64,000 nucleotides of DNA from Candidatus Providencia siddallii (GCA_001457715.1 CVRF01000003.1:186001-250000); one strand, 5' to 3'. Counted from the stretch's first letter, positions 25,401-40,201 are shown. A program made the numbers and translations. Notes: generated by a model not told the origin, from the sequence alone.

Positions 25401-26612
25401 TATGGAACACATTTATCTAAATGTAATGAATCAACTGTTAAATGCGGAGAAATTGTCGCTAATTGGGATCCTCACACAATGCCTATTATTAGCGAAGTCT
25501 CAGGTATTATTAGATTTTCTGAAATGCTAGATAGCCAGACTATGATTCGTCAAACTGATGATTTAACTGGTCTATCTTCAATAGTTATTCTAGATACATC
25601 TGAACGTACAACTGGATACAAAGATTTACGTCCTGCGCTTCGTGTAGTTGATACAAATGGTAATGATGTACTTATTCCTAATACGGATATACCTGCTCAT
25701 TATTTTTTACCAGGCAAAGCTATTGTTCAATTAAATGATGGTGATACTATTAATATCGGTGATACTTTAGCAAGAATTCCACAAGAATCTGTAGGAACTA
25801 AAGATATTACGGGTGGTCTTCCACGTGTTGCAGATTTATTTGAAGCTCGACGTCCAAAAGAACCAGCAATTCTAGCTGAAATAAACGGTATAATTTCTTT
25901 TGGTAAAGAAACTAAAGGTAAACGACGGTTAATAATCACACCGATCAATAATACTGATTCACATGAAGAAATGATACCTAAATGGCGACAATTAAATGTA
26001 TTTGAAGGAGAAATTGTAGATCGTGGTGACGTAATTTCAGATGGTCCAGAATCCCCACACGATATACTACGATTACGAGGGGTTCATGCAGTAACTCGTT
26101 ATATAACTAACGAAGTACAAGATGTTTATCGATTACAGGGTGTTAAAATTAATGATAAACATATCGAAGTTATTATTCGGCAAATGCTTCGTAAGGTCAC
26201 TATCGTAAAACCGGGAAATTCTGAATTTCTTGAAGGAGAACAAGTTGAATATTCTAGAGTTAAAATCGCAAACCAAAAATTAGAACGTGAAAACAAAACA
26301 CCAGCTAAATATAATCGTGATCTTTTAGGAATTACTAAAGCATCTTTAGCAACAGAATCTTTTATCTCAGCAGCATCTTTTCAAGAAACAACTCGTGTGC
26401 TAACTGAAGCAGCAGTATCTGGAAAATTAGACGAATTACGTGGTTTAAAAGAAAATGTTATTGTTGGACGCCTTATACCTGCTGGTACCGGTTACTCATA
26501 TCATAAAGATCGTATTCGTAGAAAAAAACAAAAAACTATCGAGCATTTACAAGTTAATGCAGATAAAGCAACAGCAAATCTAGCTGAATTGTTAAATTCA
26601 GAGTTTAAATAA
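22407..26612 (+). CDS. rpoC: RNA polymerase beta' subunit
   Basis: Largest core subunit, 1,401 residues with this start (E. coli 1,407). The active-site magnesium motif NADFDGDQM, the first zinc site ([20 protein letters not shown]) and the second zinc site Cys residues ([13 protein letters not shown]) are visible. An ATG 21 codons upstream is in frame, but GTG at 22407 matches the E. coli rpoC start (GTG, then KDLIKFLK) and has AGGAGC 6 bases upstream, so GTG is chosen. Confidence 0.98.
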   Translation: MKDLIKFLKTQTKIEEFDAIKIALASPDVIRSWSFGEVKKPETINYRTFKPERDGLFCARIFGPIKDYECLCGKYKRLKHRGVVCEKCGVEVTQTKVRRERMGHIELASPTAHIWFLKSLPSRIGLLLDMPLRDIERVLYFESYVVIESGMTNLERGKILTEEQYLDALEEFGDEFNAKMGAEAIQNLLKNLDLDNECEILHEELNETNSEAKRNKITKRIKLLEAFIQSNNKPEWMILNTLPVLPPDLRPLVPLDGGRFATSDLNDLYRRVINRNNRLKRLLDLAAPDIIVRNEKRMLQEAVDALLDNGRRGRAITGSNKRPLKSLADMIKGKQGRFRQNLLGKRVDYSGRSVITVGPYLRLHQCGLPKKMALELFKPFIYGKLERRGLATTIKAAKKTVEREEAIVWDILDEVIREHPVMLNRAPTLHRLGIQAFEPVLIEGKAIQLHPLVCAAYNADFDGDQMAVHVPLTLEAQLEARALMMSTNNILSPASGEPIIVPSQDVVLGLYYMTRDCLNVKGEGMILKGPKEAEKAYRSGYASLHAKVKVRITEQIKDVNGNIITNTNLINTTIGRAILWMIIPKGLPYSLINQALGKKTISKMLNTCYRVLGLKSTVIFADKIMYTGFTYAARSGSSVGIDDIVIPEEKTGIITKAENEIAEIQEQFQSGLVTAGERYNKVIDIWAAANERVAKAMMNNLSTEIVFNYKGKKEQQISFNSIFMMADSGARGSAAQIRQLAGMRGLMAKPDGSIIETPITANFREGLNVLQYFISTHGARKGLADTALKTANSGYLTRRLVDVAQDLVVTEDDCGTSEGILMTPVIEGGDIKESLRERVLGRVTAEDIFITGTSNVIIARNTLLNEKMCDLLENNSINTIKVRSIVNCETNFGVCANCYGRDLARGHIINKGEAVGVIAAQSIGEPGTQLTMRTFHIGGAASRAAAESNIQVRNYGLLKLTNAKFVINLENKLVITSRNSELKIIDEFGRTKESYKIPYGTHLSKCNESTVKCGEIVANWDPHTMPIISEVSGIIRFSEMLDSQTMIRQTDDLTGLSSIVILDTSERTTGYKDLRPALRVVDTNGNDVLIPNTDIPAHYFLPGKAIVQLNDGDTINIGDTLARIPQESVGTKDITGGLPRVADLFEARRPKEPAILAEINGIISFGKETKGKRRLIITPINNTDSHEEMIPKWRQLNVFEGEIVDRGDVISDGPESPHDILRLRGVHAVTRYITNEVQDVYRLQGVKINDKHIEVIIRQMLRKVTIVKPGNSEFLEGEQVEYSRVKIANQKLERENKTPAKYNRDLLGITKASLATESFISAASFQETTRVLTEAAVSGKLDELRGLKENVIVGRLIPAGTGYSYHKDRIRRKKQKTIEHLQVNADKATANLAELLNSEFK

Positions 26613-26634
26613 TATTAAATGTATATAAAAAATA

Positions 26635-26670
26635 TTTTAAACCGGTGTTTAAAAATACATCGGTTTAAAA
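26635..26670 (+). terminator. terminator hairpin after rpoC
   Basis: Fourteen-base imperfect stem (TTTTAAACCGGTGT against ACATCGGTTTAAAA) about 22 bases after the rpoC stop, with a run of T residues beginning some 10 bases later. It is the G/C-richest element between rpoC and the convergent adk. Confidence 0.6.
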
Positions 26671-26798
26671 TATATAAATTTTTTTTATAAAAAAATCATT
26701 TTTTTATCATAAAAACTTTATATTCATTATTAAAATTAATTTATTTAAAAAAAATATAAAAATATTAATTATATAAAAAACAAAAATATATTTTTTTA

Positions 26799-27449
26799 TT
26801 ATCTATAACTAAGTATTTTAATTAACTCTTCATTGACTTCAAATGCTTTACGATTAGCATCTAATTTAAAATATTTAATTTTATGTTTTTTTGCTTCTTT
26901 TTGATAATAAGCAATTAAAGGAGTAGTTGATTTATAATACTCAATTAAACGTTTACGAATAATCATCTCATTATCATCATTACGAATAACTAATTTCTCA
27001 CCAGTAACATCATCTTTATCTTTATTTTTAGGTGGATTAAAAGTTACGTGATAAATACGTCCAGATGATGCATGTACACGACGACCAATAATACGTTTAA
27101 CAATTATTTCGTCAGGAATAATAAATTCAAAAACATAATCAATTCTTATAAAAGCTTCCTTCATTGCGTTTGCCTGAGAAATAGTTCTAGGAAATCCATC
27201 AAATAAAATTCCACGCGCATAATTATTTTGATTTATTCGTTCTTTAATTAAAGAAATTACTAATTCATCGGAAACTAATTTACCGTTATTCATTAAATTA
27301 TTAATTTTTAAATTCAAATTATTTTTTGAATTAACAGCAACACGTAATATTTCACCAGTTGAAATATGATCTATATTAAATTTCTTATTAAGAAACTGAG
27401 CCTGTGTTCCTTTACCTGATCCAGGAGCTCCCAATAAAACTATATGCAT
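26799..27449 (-). CDS. adk: adenylate kinase
   Basis: Interconverts AMP, ADP and ATP. It has 216 residues (E. coli 214). The P-loop GAPGSGKGTQA is at residues 7-17, the DGFPR motif is present, and the long-form LID insertion (GRRVHASSGRIYHVTFNPPK) marks a gammaproteobacterial type. The frame is open 55 codons upstream into htpG, but MHIVLLGAPGSGKG is the family start and has an AAGGAT Shine-Dalgarno. It is downstream of htpG as in E. coli. Confidence 0.97.
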   Translation of the reverse strand: MHIVLLGAPGSGKGTQAQFLNKKFNIDHISTGEILRVAVNSKNNLNLKINNLMNNGKLVSDELVISLIKERINQNNYARGILFDGFPRTISQANAMKEAFIRIDYVFEFIIPDEIIVKRIIGRRVHASSGRIYHVTFNPPKNKDKDDVTGEKLVIRNDDNEMIIRKRLIEYYKSTTPLIAYYQKEAKKHKIKYFKLDANRKAFEVNEELIKILSYR

Positions 27450-27495
27450 CACATAAATCCTTATTGCTTTGCTTAATTTAATAAAAAATATTTTT

Positions 27496-29361
27496 TTAAA
27501 ACAATTTATTAAGTCTTTGTATAAATAAATTTGGGTCTTCCAATACTCCACGTTCTGCAAGCAAAGCTTCCCCAAAAAAAACTTCAATCCAATCAGAAAA
27601 TAGTGTTTTATCAACTATTTTTGAAACTTTCTGTACTAAACGATGATTTGGGTTTAACTCAAAATTATATTTTATTTCTGGAACATTTTGACCAACTGCT
27701 ACAAATAATTTTGCCATTTGCGTAGTCATTTCATTAGAATCTGTTGTTACAATTGCAGGCGTATCTGTTAATCTATTAGTTAATTTAACATTTTTAACGC
27801 GATCAGCAAGCAATATTTTCACACGTTTAACAAAATCTTCTAAATCTTTAGATATTATTTCTTGTTCTAATTTTTTATCTTCGTTTGCTAATTTATCTAA
27901 CAATTCATCTGATTTTGTAATAGATTGAAACTTTTTACCATCAAACTCTGATAAATAACTCATCATCCATTCATCAGTACGATCAGATAATAATAAAACT
28001 TCAATTCCTTTTTTATTAAATAATTCTAAATGAGGACTACTTTTTGCTGCAGTATAACTATCTGCGGTAATATAAAATATTTTATTTTGTCCTTCAATCA
28101 TTCTACTAACATAATCTTTTAAAGATACATTCTGTATACTACTATTAGTATGTGTTGTTGTAAAACGTAAAAGTTTAGAAATAAATATATTATTACTAGA
28201 GTCTTCTGCTGGACCTTCTTTTATTACAATACCAAATTGCTGCCAAAACACTTGATACTTCTCTATATCCTCTTTTGCTAATTTATCTAAAAGATGTAGA
28301 ACGCGTTTAGTTAATGCATTACGTAAATTACGAGCTAATAAATTATCTTGTAAAATCTCGCGCGACACATTTAATGGTAAATCATTACAGTCTATTATAC
28401 CACGCACAAAACGTAAATAATTAGGTATAAACTGTTTTACATCATCCATAATATATACACGTTGAACATATAATTTTAACCCATGTTTTTGATCACGATT
28501 CCATAAATCAAATGAAGCTTTTGATGGAATAAATAATAATATTATATATTCTTGTTTACCTTCAACATGATTATGTGTCCATATTAATGGTGATGAATTG
28601 TCATGAGAAATATGTTTATAAAATTCAATGTATTCTGATTCTGAAATCTCAGATTTACTTCTAGTCCATAAAGCTTTTGCTTGATTTACTTTTTCCCATA
28701 TAACATTATTATCTTTATCATTTTTGATCTCAACAGATAACGAAATATGATCAGAATATTTACCAATAATTGATCGTAATCTCCAATTATCTAAAAATTC
28801 TTCTTCATTTTTACGTAAATATAAAATTATTTCAGTACCACGACTAGATTTTTCAATATCTGCGATAGTGTATTCACCTTCACCTGAAGATTCCCAAAAT
28901 ACACCTTGATTTATAGGAAACCCAGCAGCTCTACTACGTACAATTACTTTTTCAGCTACAATAAATACAGAATAAAATCCAACACCGAATTGACCAATCA
29001 TCTGATTGTTTTTTGATAAATCACTTCCTAAAGACTCTAAAAAAGCTTTTGTACCTGATTTAGCAATAGTTCCTAAATTATTAATTACTTCAATGCGACT
29101 CATTCCAATACAATTATCGCTAACAGTTAAAGTATTATTTTTTTTATCAACACTTATACGAACATATAAATCAGCATCATTTTCATACAGTTCTTGATTA
29201 GAGAGAGCAGAAAATCTTAATTTATCAGCAGCATCTGATGCATTTGAGATTAATTCACGTAAAAATATCTCTTTATTTGAATAAAGAGAATGTATCATTA
29301 ACTTAAGTAATTGTTTAACTTCTGATTGGAAACTAAGAGTTTCCTGTTTTTTAATATCCAT
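27496..29361 (-). CDS. htpG: chaperone HtpG (Hsp90)
   Basis: Bacterial Hsp90, 621 residues (E. coli 624). The N-terminal GHKL ATPase motifs ([29 protein letters not shown]) and the middle and C-terminal domains through [13 protein letters not shown] are complete. No sigma-32-type promoter was evident upstream. In E. coli recR lies between ybaB and htpG; here only a 277-base spacer remains. Confidence 0.97.
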   Translation of the reverse strand: MDIKKQETLSFQSEVKQLLKLMIHSLYSNKEIFLRELISNASDAADKLRFSALSNQELYENDADLYVRISVDKKNNTLTVSDNCIGMSRIEVINNLGTIAKSGTKAFLESLGSDLSKNNQMIGQFGVGFYSVFIVAEKVIVRSRAAGFPINQGVFWESSGEGEYTIADIEKSSRGTEIILYLRKNEEEFLDNWRLRSIIGKYSDHISLSVEIKNDKDNNVIWEKVNQAKALWTRSKSEISESEYIEFYKHISHDNSSPLIWTHNHVEGKQEYIILLFIPSKASFDLWNRDQKHGLKLYVQRVYIMDDVKQFIPNYLRFVRGIIDCNDLPLNVSREILQDNLLARNLRNALTKRVLHLLDKLAKEDIEKYQVFWQQFGIVIKEGPAEDSSNNIFISKLLRFTTTHTNSSIQNVSLKDYVSRMIEGQNKIFYITADSYTAAKSSPHLELFNKKGIEVLLLSDRTDEWMMSYLSEFDGKKFQSITKSDELLDKLANEDKKLEQEIISKDLEDFVKRVKILLADRVKNVKLTNRLTDTPAIVTTDSNEMTTQMAKLFVAVGQNVPEIKYNFELNPNHRLVQKVSKIVDKTLFSDWIEVFFGEALLAERGVLEDPNLFIQRLNKLF

Positions 29362-29638
29362 TAAAATCCTCTTTAATTATATTTAATTAAATTCTAGTAC
29401 ACTTATAAAAAAATATTAAAATATAGTTAATAAAATTCAAACAAAATATAAAAATAAAATTTACTAAATTTTATATAAAAATTTTTTTTATTAAAAATAA
29501 CACAACAAAAACTATTAGAAAATTTAAAATTTTATTTTAACAAAATCACCATTTCAACGCTAAAAAACAACATAAAAATTTAATAATTAAAATTATATGC
29601 AATTATTTAAATATTATTAATTATCTTATTTTTTATAA

Positions 29639-29968
29639 TTAAATGCTAATTTTAAAACCTGCTGGTAAATGTAAATTATTAGATACATCAGCTGCTTTTT
29701 CTTTTTGGATTTTATCAATACGTCGTACAGCATCATTAAATGCTGCAACAATTAAATCTTCTAATATTTCTTTATCCTCTTCTAATAAAATAGGATCAAT
29801 TTCTATACGATGACAATTGTGTAACCCATTTATAGTTGCTTTTACTAATCCAGCTCCAGACTCACCTGTTATTTCTATATTAGCAATTTCTTTATGAATC
29901 TTATGCATTTTTTCTTGCATTTGCTGAGCATGTTTCATCAAATCACTTAATTCACCTTTATTAAACAT
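29639..29968 (-). CDS. ybaB: nucleoid-associated protein YbaB/EbfC
   Basis: Small DNA-binding protein of 109 residues, the family length. The N-terminal helix ([36 protein letters not shown]) is given here only as a guide to its coiled-coil character; the core G-x-G-L-V-K and the ending LPAGFKI are typical. It lies between dnaX and htpG as in enterics, after a 297-base spacer that shows nothing else. Confidence 0.93.
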   Translation of the reverse strand: MFNKGELSDLMKHAQQMQEKMHKIHKEIANIEITGESGAGLVKATINGLHNCHRIEIDPILLEEDKEILEDLIVAAFNDAVRRIDKIQKEKAADVSNNLHLPAGFKISI

Positions 29969-30265
29969 AATTTCCCCTTATAATTAAAAGTATAAAATTA
30001 TCCTATAATAAATAAGAAATTCATTTTTTACTGTAAAACTCTTTTTTTATAAAAAATCATGATTATATTATTATTCAATATATAAATTTTTTAAAAAATC
30101 TTACATTTTAAATTTTAAATATAATTATATATTTATTTTATCTTAAAATTATTTTAAGAACATTAAAATTAATAATATAGTTTATATGTTTATATTAAAA
30201 TTTTTATTCGATATTTTTCAAATAAAAAATAATTATTTTATAATAATATATTTTTGTTTTTTTTC

Positions 30266-31372
30266 TTAAATTTCATCAACAATAAATTTAGGATGAAAAG
30301 CTAAAGCTCGTAAAAAAATCATTTCAACCCCCATTCGTTTTTCTGGTGCGTAAGCCAATTCTTTTCTGCCTGCTAATAATATTTGATAAAATAATTGTAA
30401 ATTTTCCGGTGATATATTTTTTGCTATCTTTTTCAAACGATTGTCTATTGATATCAATTCAGATTCCTGTTTTGTTGGCAACAACTGTATCATAGCAATA
30501 GAATGCAACCTAGACAACACATCTACCAATAAATTTTCTAGATCAAAACCACTATAAACAATTTGTTCAATAATCTCCATTACTGTAAGACTATCAGCAC
30601 ATATTAATGATTCAATAATCGATAACGACTTATCTTCATCTAATATACCAAGCATTTGACTAACATTTTCATACGTAATTCTTCCTTGTCCTATCATAAT
30701 AGCTTGATCAGTCAAATTTAATGCATCTCGCAAACTTCCTTCAGATACTGAAGCGATCAGATAAATAGCATTTTTATCATATTTAATATTTTCTGTATTA
30801 AGAATTAATTCTAGTTTAGCATTAATTTGTGGAATATTTAAAACTTTAAGATTTAATTTTAAACACCGTGATAAAATCGTTACAGGTAATTTTTGAATAT
30901 CTGTAGTTGCAAATAAGAATTTAATATGCTCAGGTGGCTCCTCAAGAGTTTTTAATAATGCATTAAAACTATAACGTGATAACATATGAACTTCATCGAT
31001 AAGATAAACTTTAAAACGACCTTTAGTAGGTAAATATTGAACATTATCAAGAAGATCACGAATATCTTCAACTTTAGTACGTGATGCAGCGTCTACTTCT
31101 ATTGAATCAATAAAACATCCTTGTTCTATTTCAATACAATTGATACATTCACAACACGGGGTTGCAGTTATACTAGTTTCACAATTAAGACCTTTAATAA
31201 ATATACGAGCTATAGTAGTCTTCCCTATACCTCTAATTCCGGAAAAAAGATAACCATGATGTAATTGTTTATTTCTAAGTCCATTAATAAGTGCAGCTAA
31301 AACATAATGCTGTCCTACTACATCAGAAAATCTTTTAGGCCGCCATTTACGAGCAAGTACTTGATAATTCAT
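30266..31372 (-). CDS. dnaX: DNA polymerase III subunit gamma-like DnaX, short form
   Basis: Clamp-loader ATPase. Walker A GIRGIGKTT (about residues 45-53), the zinc module with the Cys cluster CCECINC, Walker B LIDEVHML and the sensor motif GSLRDAL are intact. It has 368 residues and stops right after ALAFHPK, the end of domain III. Full-length E. coli tau has 643 residues and gamma 431. Domains IV and V, which bind DnaB helicase and the polymerase, are absent. Only a gamma-like, clamp-loading function is possible from this gene. Confidence 0.95.
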   Translation of the reverse strand: MNYQVLARKWRPKRFSDVVGQHYVLAALINGLRNKQLHHGYLFSGIRGIGKTTIARIFIKGLNCETSITATPCCECINCIEIEQGCFIDSIEVDAASRTKVEDIRDLLDNVQYLPTKGRFKVYLIDEVHMLSRYSFNALLKTLEEPPEHIKFLFATTDIQKLPVTILSRCLKLNLKVLNIPQINAKLELILNTENIKYDKNAIYLIASVSEGSLRDALNLTDQAIMIGQGRITYENVSQMLGILDEDKSLSIIESLICADSLTVMEIIEQIVYSGFDLENLLVDVLSRLHSIAMIQLLPTKQESELISIDNRLKKIAKNISPENLQLFYQILLAGRKELAYAPEKRMGVEMIFLRALAFHPKFIVDEI

Positions 31373-32551
31373 AAGATATATTAAAATTAATTGAATTGAA
31401 ATAATTTTAAAAATAATTAACTTTAAACTTAAATATTACTAAAACACAAAATAAAATAACAATACTAAATATTAATTACTTTGATCATATATTTATTTAT
31501 ATAACAATTAACTAATTCTTGCTAAAAGATTCGTGTGCTTTAGTTATTCAAAAAAAATCAAATATCATAAATATTAATAAATATTATATTTTTTTTAAAA
31601 AATAGAAATAGAATCATAATTCTAAATTAATTTTAATAAATTGTAACAACAAAGTAAATACTTAAAAAGATTAAATTAAATTTAAATAAAATATTATACA
31701 GTATACTGTTTTAAAACAAATATATAACTCTCATATATCTTTACTTTCAAAAAATATCTAAATAAATTTATAAAAATAAAAAATCAACAAAAAAACAAAT
31801 ATATATTTTTATTTTCATTGTTAATTATTTTATCAACAAATAAATTTAATTTTAAAAAATAATACACACAGAAAAAATCTATAATTATTTATATTTATTT
31901 TTTTAATTAAAGAACAACTAAATAGTCAACTTAGTTTATATTAAATAATATAAATAAACAAAAAAATTTTTTAATATATGAATTCTTTAAAATAAATCAA
32001 ATTTTTAATACTATTATATTAATAAATATAAACAATCTAAAATATATAAATATAATATATTAATTATATTAATTCATTATTTATTTAATATTTAAAATTG
32101 ACTTTTTATTAAAAAAAATTTCCAAAACTAAATATGTACCATATTTAGTTATATATTTTTTTTAAAAAAACTAATAAAAATAAATATATATTTTATGTAA
32201 TATCTATCTTTTTAAATTTAAATATGAATTAAAATATTTTCTTTAAAATGATATTTTTAATATACAATTATATTTTTATTAAGAACAAAATTAATATATA
32301 ATAATAAATACTAATTTATTTTTTTATAAAACTAAATCATTCTAAATAAAATTAATTTTAATAAAATATTAGTTATTAAATTATTCAATTATAAATATAA
32401 TATAAAAAATATAATTTAACATAATATAATGTAATTTAAAAAATTTATATTTATCTTAATAAAAATATTTTATCATATATATTTTGTAAACATATAAAAA
32501 CTTATAAAAATTAAAATATATTTTTTATAAAAAAATATTTAATATTTTTTT
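31373..32551. other. dnaX-transporter spacer
   Basis: About 1.18 kb of A+T-rich DNA with no recognisable gene, apart from a terminator-like hairpin at 32126-32164. Confidence 0.6.
32126..32164. terminator. terminator-like hairpin
   Basis: An 11-base inverted repeat (AACTAAATATG and complement) around a TAC loop. On the plus strand it is followed within 5 bases by nine T residues, and a T-run also follows on the minus strand. It may terminate the minus-strand transporter transcript about 400 bases downstream of its stop. Confidence 0.4.
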
Positions 32552-33937
32552 TTATGTCCAGAAAATCCAAGCAAACAAAGAAATAACAATAACACATGCA
32601 ATATTTAATACTACTCCAACACGTACCATTTCAATCTGTTTAATATAACCAGATCCAAATACAATCGCATTAGGTGGTGTTGCAACTGGTAACATAAAAG
32701 CACAAGACGCACCAATACCAATTATCATTGTTAATGTTATCACAGGCATACCTAATGATTCAGCGACTGTTGCAAAAATAGGCACAAGTAATGCAGCACT
32801 AGCTGTGTTACTTGTGAATTCAGTTAAAGTAACAATAAATGCACTAACAGCTAAAATAATTACAAACCAATGACTTTGACCAAAAGTTGTCTGTATCCAA
32901 TTTGCCATAATATTATTTGCACCAGAAGAGATCAAAATCGCGTTTAATGTTAAACCACCACCAAATAACATTAACACACCCCATTCTGTATTTTTTTGAA
33001 TCTGCGACCAATTAGCTACACCAGTTATAGCAATTAAAATCGCTCCTATTATAGCAATAATAGTATCTAAATCTTTTACACCACCTAAAATATTACTTAT
33101 AAATGAGCTTATACTCCAAGAGATTACAACAAATAAAAAAATTATCATAGCGGTAATACGTTTGCTATTCCAGCTAAGATGTTTTAATTCAGGTTCAAAA
33201 CGATGTTTTAAATTTGGACGCAACATTAGATACATTAATACAAATATCATTGGTAATATTATTACCATAATAGGGATACCATATTTCATCCATGATAAAA
33301 AATTTAATCCAACAGCGGCTGCTGCAATAGCGTTTGGAGGGCTCCCGACTATTGTTCCTAATCCACCAATGCTAGCGCTATATGCTATTCCTAATAAAAC
33401 AAATATAAAAGTATTTCTTTCTTTACGAACATCAAGATTTGATAAAACGCCAAGTACTAAAGGTAACATCATCGCAGCAGTAGCTATATTACTAATCCAC
33501 ATAGAAAGAACAGCAGTTATACCAAATAAAAAAAATACTGCGATTGATAACCGCCCACGAGCTGCTACTAATAAACGATTTGCAATTAATCTATCTAAAC
33601 CTTGAATATGTAAAGCAGTAGATAAAGCAAAACCACCAAAAAATAAAAAAATAATAGGACTAGCAAATGATTTTAAAGCATCCCCAGTATTCATAAAACC
33701 AAAACTTACTGCAAATATTGGAATACATAATGCTGTGATAGTAACATGAATAGCTTCAGTTAACCACAAAATTCCAATAAATACTATTGTAGCAAGACCA
33801 GCATTTACTTTTTCTTCAAATGGCAATAACTTTAAAAACAACATTAAAATAATAACATCTATCCCTAAAATAATCAAACCTCGTTTATTATAGCGATTAG
33901 AAGTGACTGATCGTATCAAGGAGTAAGAGTCGTCCAT
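32552..33937 (-). CDS. DASS/SLC13 (INDY-type) carboxylate transporter
   Basis: Inner-membrane transporter of the divalent anion:sodium symporter family, which moves succinate, malate, fumarate or similar C4 acids. It has 461 residues, the size of Vibrio cholerae VcINDY, with about 11 hydrophobic segments. The second substrate motif SNT is intact at residues 376-378 (TEFTSNTASAALL). The first SNT position reads S-N-I at 149-151, a Thr-to-Ile change. The sodium-site loop GSPPNAI is at about 199. A single-gene unit in a spacer-rich zone; substrate and direction of transport are not deducible. An in-frame GTG/TTG start elsewhere is not needed. Confidence 0.88.
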   Translation of the reverse strand: MDDSYSLIRSVTSNRYNKRGLIILGIDVIILMLFLKLLPFEEKVNAGLATIVFIGILWLTEAIHVTITALCIPIFAVSFGFMNTGDALKSFASPIIFLFFGGFALSTALHIQGLDRLIANRLLVAARGRLSIAVFFLFGITAVLSMWISNIATAAMMLPLVLGVLSNLDVRKERNTFIFVLLGIAYSASIGGLGTIVGSPPNAIAAAAVGLNFLSWMKYGIPIMVIILPMIFVLMYLMLRPNLKHRFEPELKHLSWNSKRITAMIIFLFVVISWSISSFISNILGGVKDLDTIIAIIGAILIAITGVANWSQIQKNTEWGVLMLFGGGLTLNAILISSGANNIMANWIQTTFGQSHWFVIILAVSAFIVTLTEFTSNTASAALLVPIFATVAESLGMPVITLTMIIGIGASCAFMLPVATPPNAIVFGSGYIKQIEMVRVGVVLNIACVIVISLFAWIFWT

Positions 33938-34467
33938 ATAACTTAATAACCTGATGTAAATTATTTTTAAATTTTATTTAAAATATTTATAATAATTTGT
34001 GAATGTTAAATTTAAATAAACATATATAAAAATATAAATAATAAAATATTACTATTTATAACATATAATTTACATATTTTTATTTTTTTATTCAATAAAG
34101 ATTATTTTTTTTGAACAAAAATAACAATAAATAATTTTTATATATAATAAAATCTATTATATTTATAATAATTTACATTTTTAAAATTAAAAATTACAAT
34201 AATAGTATTAATTTAATTATAATTTTAATTAATATATTTTATTTAATTATAAACATCTAATTTTATCTAAATTATAATTTTTATAACTAATAAACTTAAT
34301 TTATAATTTAAAATTAAGTTTATATATATATTTTTTTAAACAAAAATAATATACATATAAAAAACTACAATTAAATTTAAATTATATTTTTATTTTTTAA
34401 AATTTTTAAAAATTTTATATAGAAAATTCTAATTTTAATATATTAACATTAATATACTTTAAACAAT
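33938..34467. other. spacer between transporter and eno
   Basis: 530 A+T-rich bases. I see no gene, structured RNA or clear promoter. Confidence 0.6.
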
Positions 34468-35772
34468 TTATAAAAATTTACACTTAATTTCTTTTAATCC
34501 GTTAAACTGAGCTTTTTTACCTAAAATTTCTTCGATTCTAATAAGCTGATTATATTTAGCAACACGATCAGTACGACTCATAGATCCAGTTTTAATTTGC
34601 CCAGCAGCAGTGCCAACAGCTAAATCAGCTATTGTTATATCCTCAGTTTCTCCTGAACGATGAGAAACTATTACTGCATAACCAGCATTCTTTGCCATTT
34701 TAATAGCAGATAAAGTTTCAGTTAATGTTCCTATTTGGTTAAATTTAATCAGAATAGAATTTGCAACTCCTTCTTCAATACCTTTTTTTAATGTATTTGC
34801 ATTTGTTACAAATAAATCATCCCCAACCAATTGGATTTTATTACCAAGAACCTTAGTTTGATACAAAAATCCATCCCAATCTGACTCATTTAAACCATCT
34901 TCTATAGAAACAATTGGATATTGTTCTGTTAAATATTTTAAATAATGAGTAAATTCTTGTGATGTAAATATTCTACCTTCACTTTTTAATTCATAATTAC
35001 CTGTTTTTTCATTATACAATTTAGATGCAGCACAATCTATAGCTAAAGTTATATCTTTACCTAAAATATAACCTGCCTGCTCAACAGCCTCTTTAATTAT
35101 AAATAATGCAGCTTCATTTGATTCTAAATTTGGAGCATAACCTCCTTCATCACCAATTGTAGTATTCATGCCTTTAGATTTAAGAACATCAGCTAAATGT
35201 GTAAAAATTTCAGATCCCATACGAACAGCTTCTTTTATAGTTGAAGCACTTACTGGCTGTATCATGAATTCTTGAATATCAATATTATTATTTGCGTGTT
35301 CTCCACCATTAATTATATTTATCATTGGCAAAGGCATTGAGTATTCTCCATAAGTTCCATTTAAATCAGAAATATGTTCATATAAATGCATATTCTTAAA
35401 ACAAGCTGCTGCTTTTGCATTTGCTAAAGAAACTGCTGTAATTGCATTTGCTCCAATTTTAGATTTATTTTCAGTTCCATCTAAATTAATTATTATATTA
35501 TCAATATTAGTTTGATTTTCAGCTTCGTTACCAATAATAGCCTGTGAAATAATATCATTAATTGTTTTAACTGCTTTCAAAACACCTTTACCTAAAAATC
35601 TAGTTTTATCTCCATTACGAAGCTCTAACGCTTCACGAATACCTGTAGAAGCACCTGATGGTACTGAAGCTATACCAACAAAGCCACCTTTCAAATGAAT
35701 TTCAGCTTCTATAGTAGGATTACCACGAGAATCAATTATTTCACGAGCAATAACTTTAGCAATTTTAGACAT
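34468..35772 (-). CDS. eno: enolase
   Basis: Glycolytic enzyme converting 2-phosphoglycerate to phosphoenolpyruvate, and part of the RNA degradosome in enterics. It has 434 residues (E. coli 432). The start [19 protein letters not shown], the metal-ligand region (SIEDGLNE), the catalytic Lys region ([13 protein letters not shown]) and SHRSGETED are present. The ATG is preceded by AAGGAAAATTTG. pyrG lies 47 bases upstream, the enterobacterial pyrG-eno arrangement. Confidence 0.98.
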   Translation of the reverse strand: MSKIAKVIAREIIDSRGNPTIEAEIHLKGGFVGIASVPSGASTGIREALELRNGDKTRFLGKGVLKAVKTINDIISQAIIGNEAENQTNIDNIIINLDGTENKSKIGANAITAVSLANAKAAACFKNMHLYEHISDLNGTYGEYSMPLPMINIINGGEHANNNIDIQEFMIQPVSASTIKEAVRMGSEIFTHLADVLKSKGMNTTIGDEGGYAPNLESNEAALFIIKEAVEQAGYILGKDITLAIDCAASKLYNEKTGNYELKSEGRIFTSQEFTHYLKYLTEQYPIVSIEDGLNESDWDGFLYQTKVLGNKIQLVGDDLFVTNANTLKKGIEEGVANSILIKFNQIGTLTETLSAIKMAKNAGYAVIVSHRSGETEDITIADLAVGTAAGQIKTGSMSRTDRVAKYNQLIRIEEILGKKAQFNGLKEIKCKFL

Positions 35773-35819
35773 CAAATTTTCCTTAAAAAACTTTATTGAA
35801 TAAATAAACAGATTTAAAA

Positions 35820-38616
<2,797 letters not shown>

Positions 38617-39321
38617 TTATATAATACGATTCTTATCGTTACTATTTTTATTAATATTTATTTCCCCTTCTTTATACTTCCAATGAGCCGCAACCCCTAA
38701 TTCAGCATTTTTATGCATTTGTTTTGTACGAATCTGAATCTCTAAAACTTTATATTTTGGTCCAAGTACAACAGTATGAATCGACTGATACCCATTAAGT
38801 TTCGGGTTAATGATATAGTCATCGAATTCATTAGGAAAATAGCAAAAATTCTTATGAACAATATTTAATGCTGTATAACAATCTTTCAAGTTGCTAACAA
38901 TAATTCGCACTGCACGTAAATCAAATAACTCATTAAATGTTAATGATTTTTTTTGCATCTTCCGCCAAATACTATAAATATGCTTCGGTCGACCATATAT
39001 TTCAGCTTTTATATTTTTTTTTAACATATAATTATTCAATAATATAACAAAATTATTAATATAATCCTCACGATTAATACGTCGCTCATTAATTAAATCA
39101 GATATTTTTTTATACTCTTCTAGATATAAATAACGAAAACAAAAATCTTCTAATTCCCATTTTAATTGTCCTATTTCTAAATGATTTGCTAATTGAGCGT
39201 ATATATTAAAACACTCTTTTAAAACAAAGATTTTTTTATGTACATTACACTCTTTTTTTTCTCGTAAATATGCTATACGTTCAGCAAACTTTATAAGCAT
39301 ACAACGGAAATCCTCTACCAT
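38617..39321 (-). pseudogene. relA: relA remnant (ppGpp synthetase domain only)
   Basis: A 234-codon frame matching roughly residues 135-375 of E. coli RelA, with the synthetase motifs YGRPKHIYSIWRKM, FDLRAVRI, NGYQSIHTVV and EIQIRTKQMH. The N-terminal pseudo-hydrolase domain and the TGS, zinc-finger and ACT domains are missing. Just upstream, N-N-M-M-R-V-L-L-F in another frame matches E. coli N-V-R-R-M-L-L-A, showing a frameshift at the present start. Past the stop the frame continues L-H-K-L-I-Q-F-K, matching L-R-K-L-I-A-W-Q, so the stop replaces a Trp codon. The gene is broken at both ends. A truncated, unregulated synthetase cannot be fully ruled out because the domain's motifs persist. 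Confidence 0.85.
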
Positions 39322-40201
39322 TAAATAACAATACGCGCATCATATTATTAATATGAATTAAATTATTTTTAATATAACAAATTATTTTAAGTTCACTAAA
39401 AATTGCTTTTTTAAAAACACATTTTAACAATTTATAACAAAACAACAGAATTTATTAATTATTTTTTATTTTCTAAACTTTTTTTTAACAAAACAAATAA
39501 CATTACTATTTATAAACTATTAATATCAACCAATAAAGTTGATAAATTTTAGTCGTCTTACTTCCGCATAATAGTAAAAAACTTACATTTTAAGTTATTA
39601 ACTTATTATAACAATATTGCAATATACAAATAAATTTTTTAATTATTTATTTTTAAGCGCAAATTATTTACACATATTTTAATAACACTAATTTGTTATA
39701 TTTAAAATGCATACTTTTACTATAACAATAACATTTACTTATCTATCATCATTTAAACTATAAATAAAAACTTAACATTTTTATATATATTACTTCAATA
39801 AAAAAAACGAATTACAATTTTATTTATAATTAAATATTAGTCTAATTATATGTTTTTAAGATAAAATAAAACTTATAATTTGATTTTTTATTTTAAAAAT
39901 AAAAAATAATTTTTGGATTTTATATATCTTATATATATAAACATATTTTTATTTATTTAACATGAATTATTTCATACAATTTTTATAAACAAAATATTAA
40001 AAAACTATAATTTATATATATTTAAAATTTTATATATTTCATACTATTTCAATTGATATATATACTAAAATTTATTAAACTGAATAAATTAAATATATTT
40101 AATTAAATGTTTGTTTAAAAAATTGTTAATGAACAATATTAACATTATTAAATAATAATTATTTTACAAATTTTCGTAATAAAATAAATTATAAACAAAA
40201 A
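39322..40201. other. spacer between relA remnant and mtn
   Basis: About 880 A+T-rich bases. The first about 50 bases are RelA fossil. A slightly G/C-richer patch near 39535-39590 was not recognised. Confidence 0.55.
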
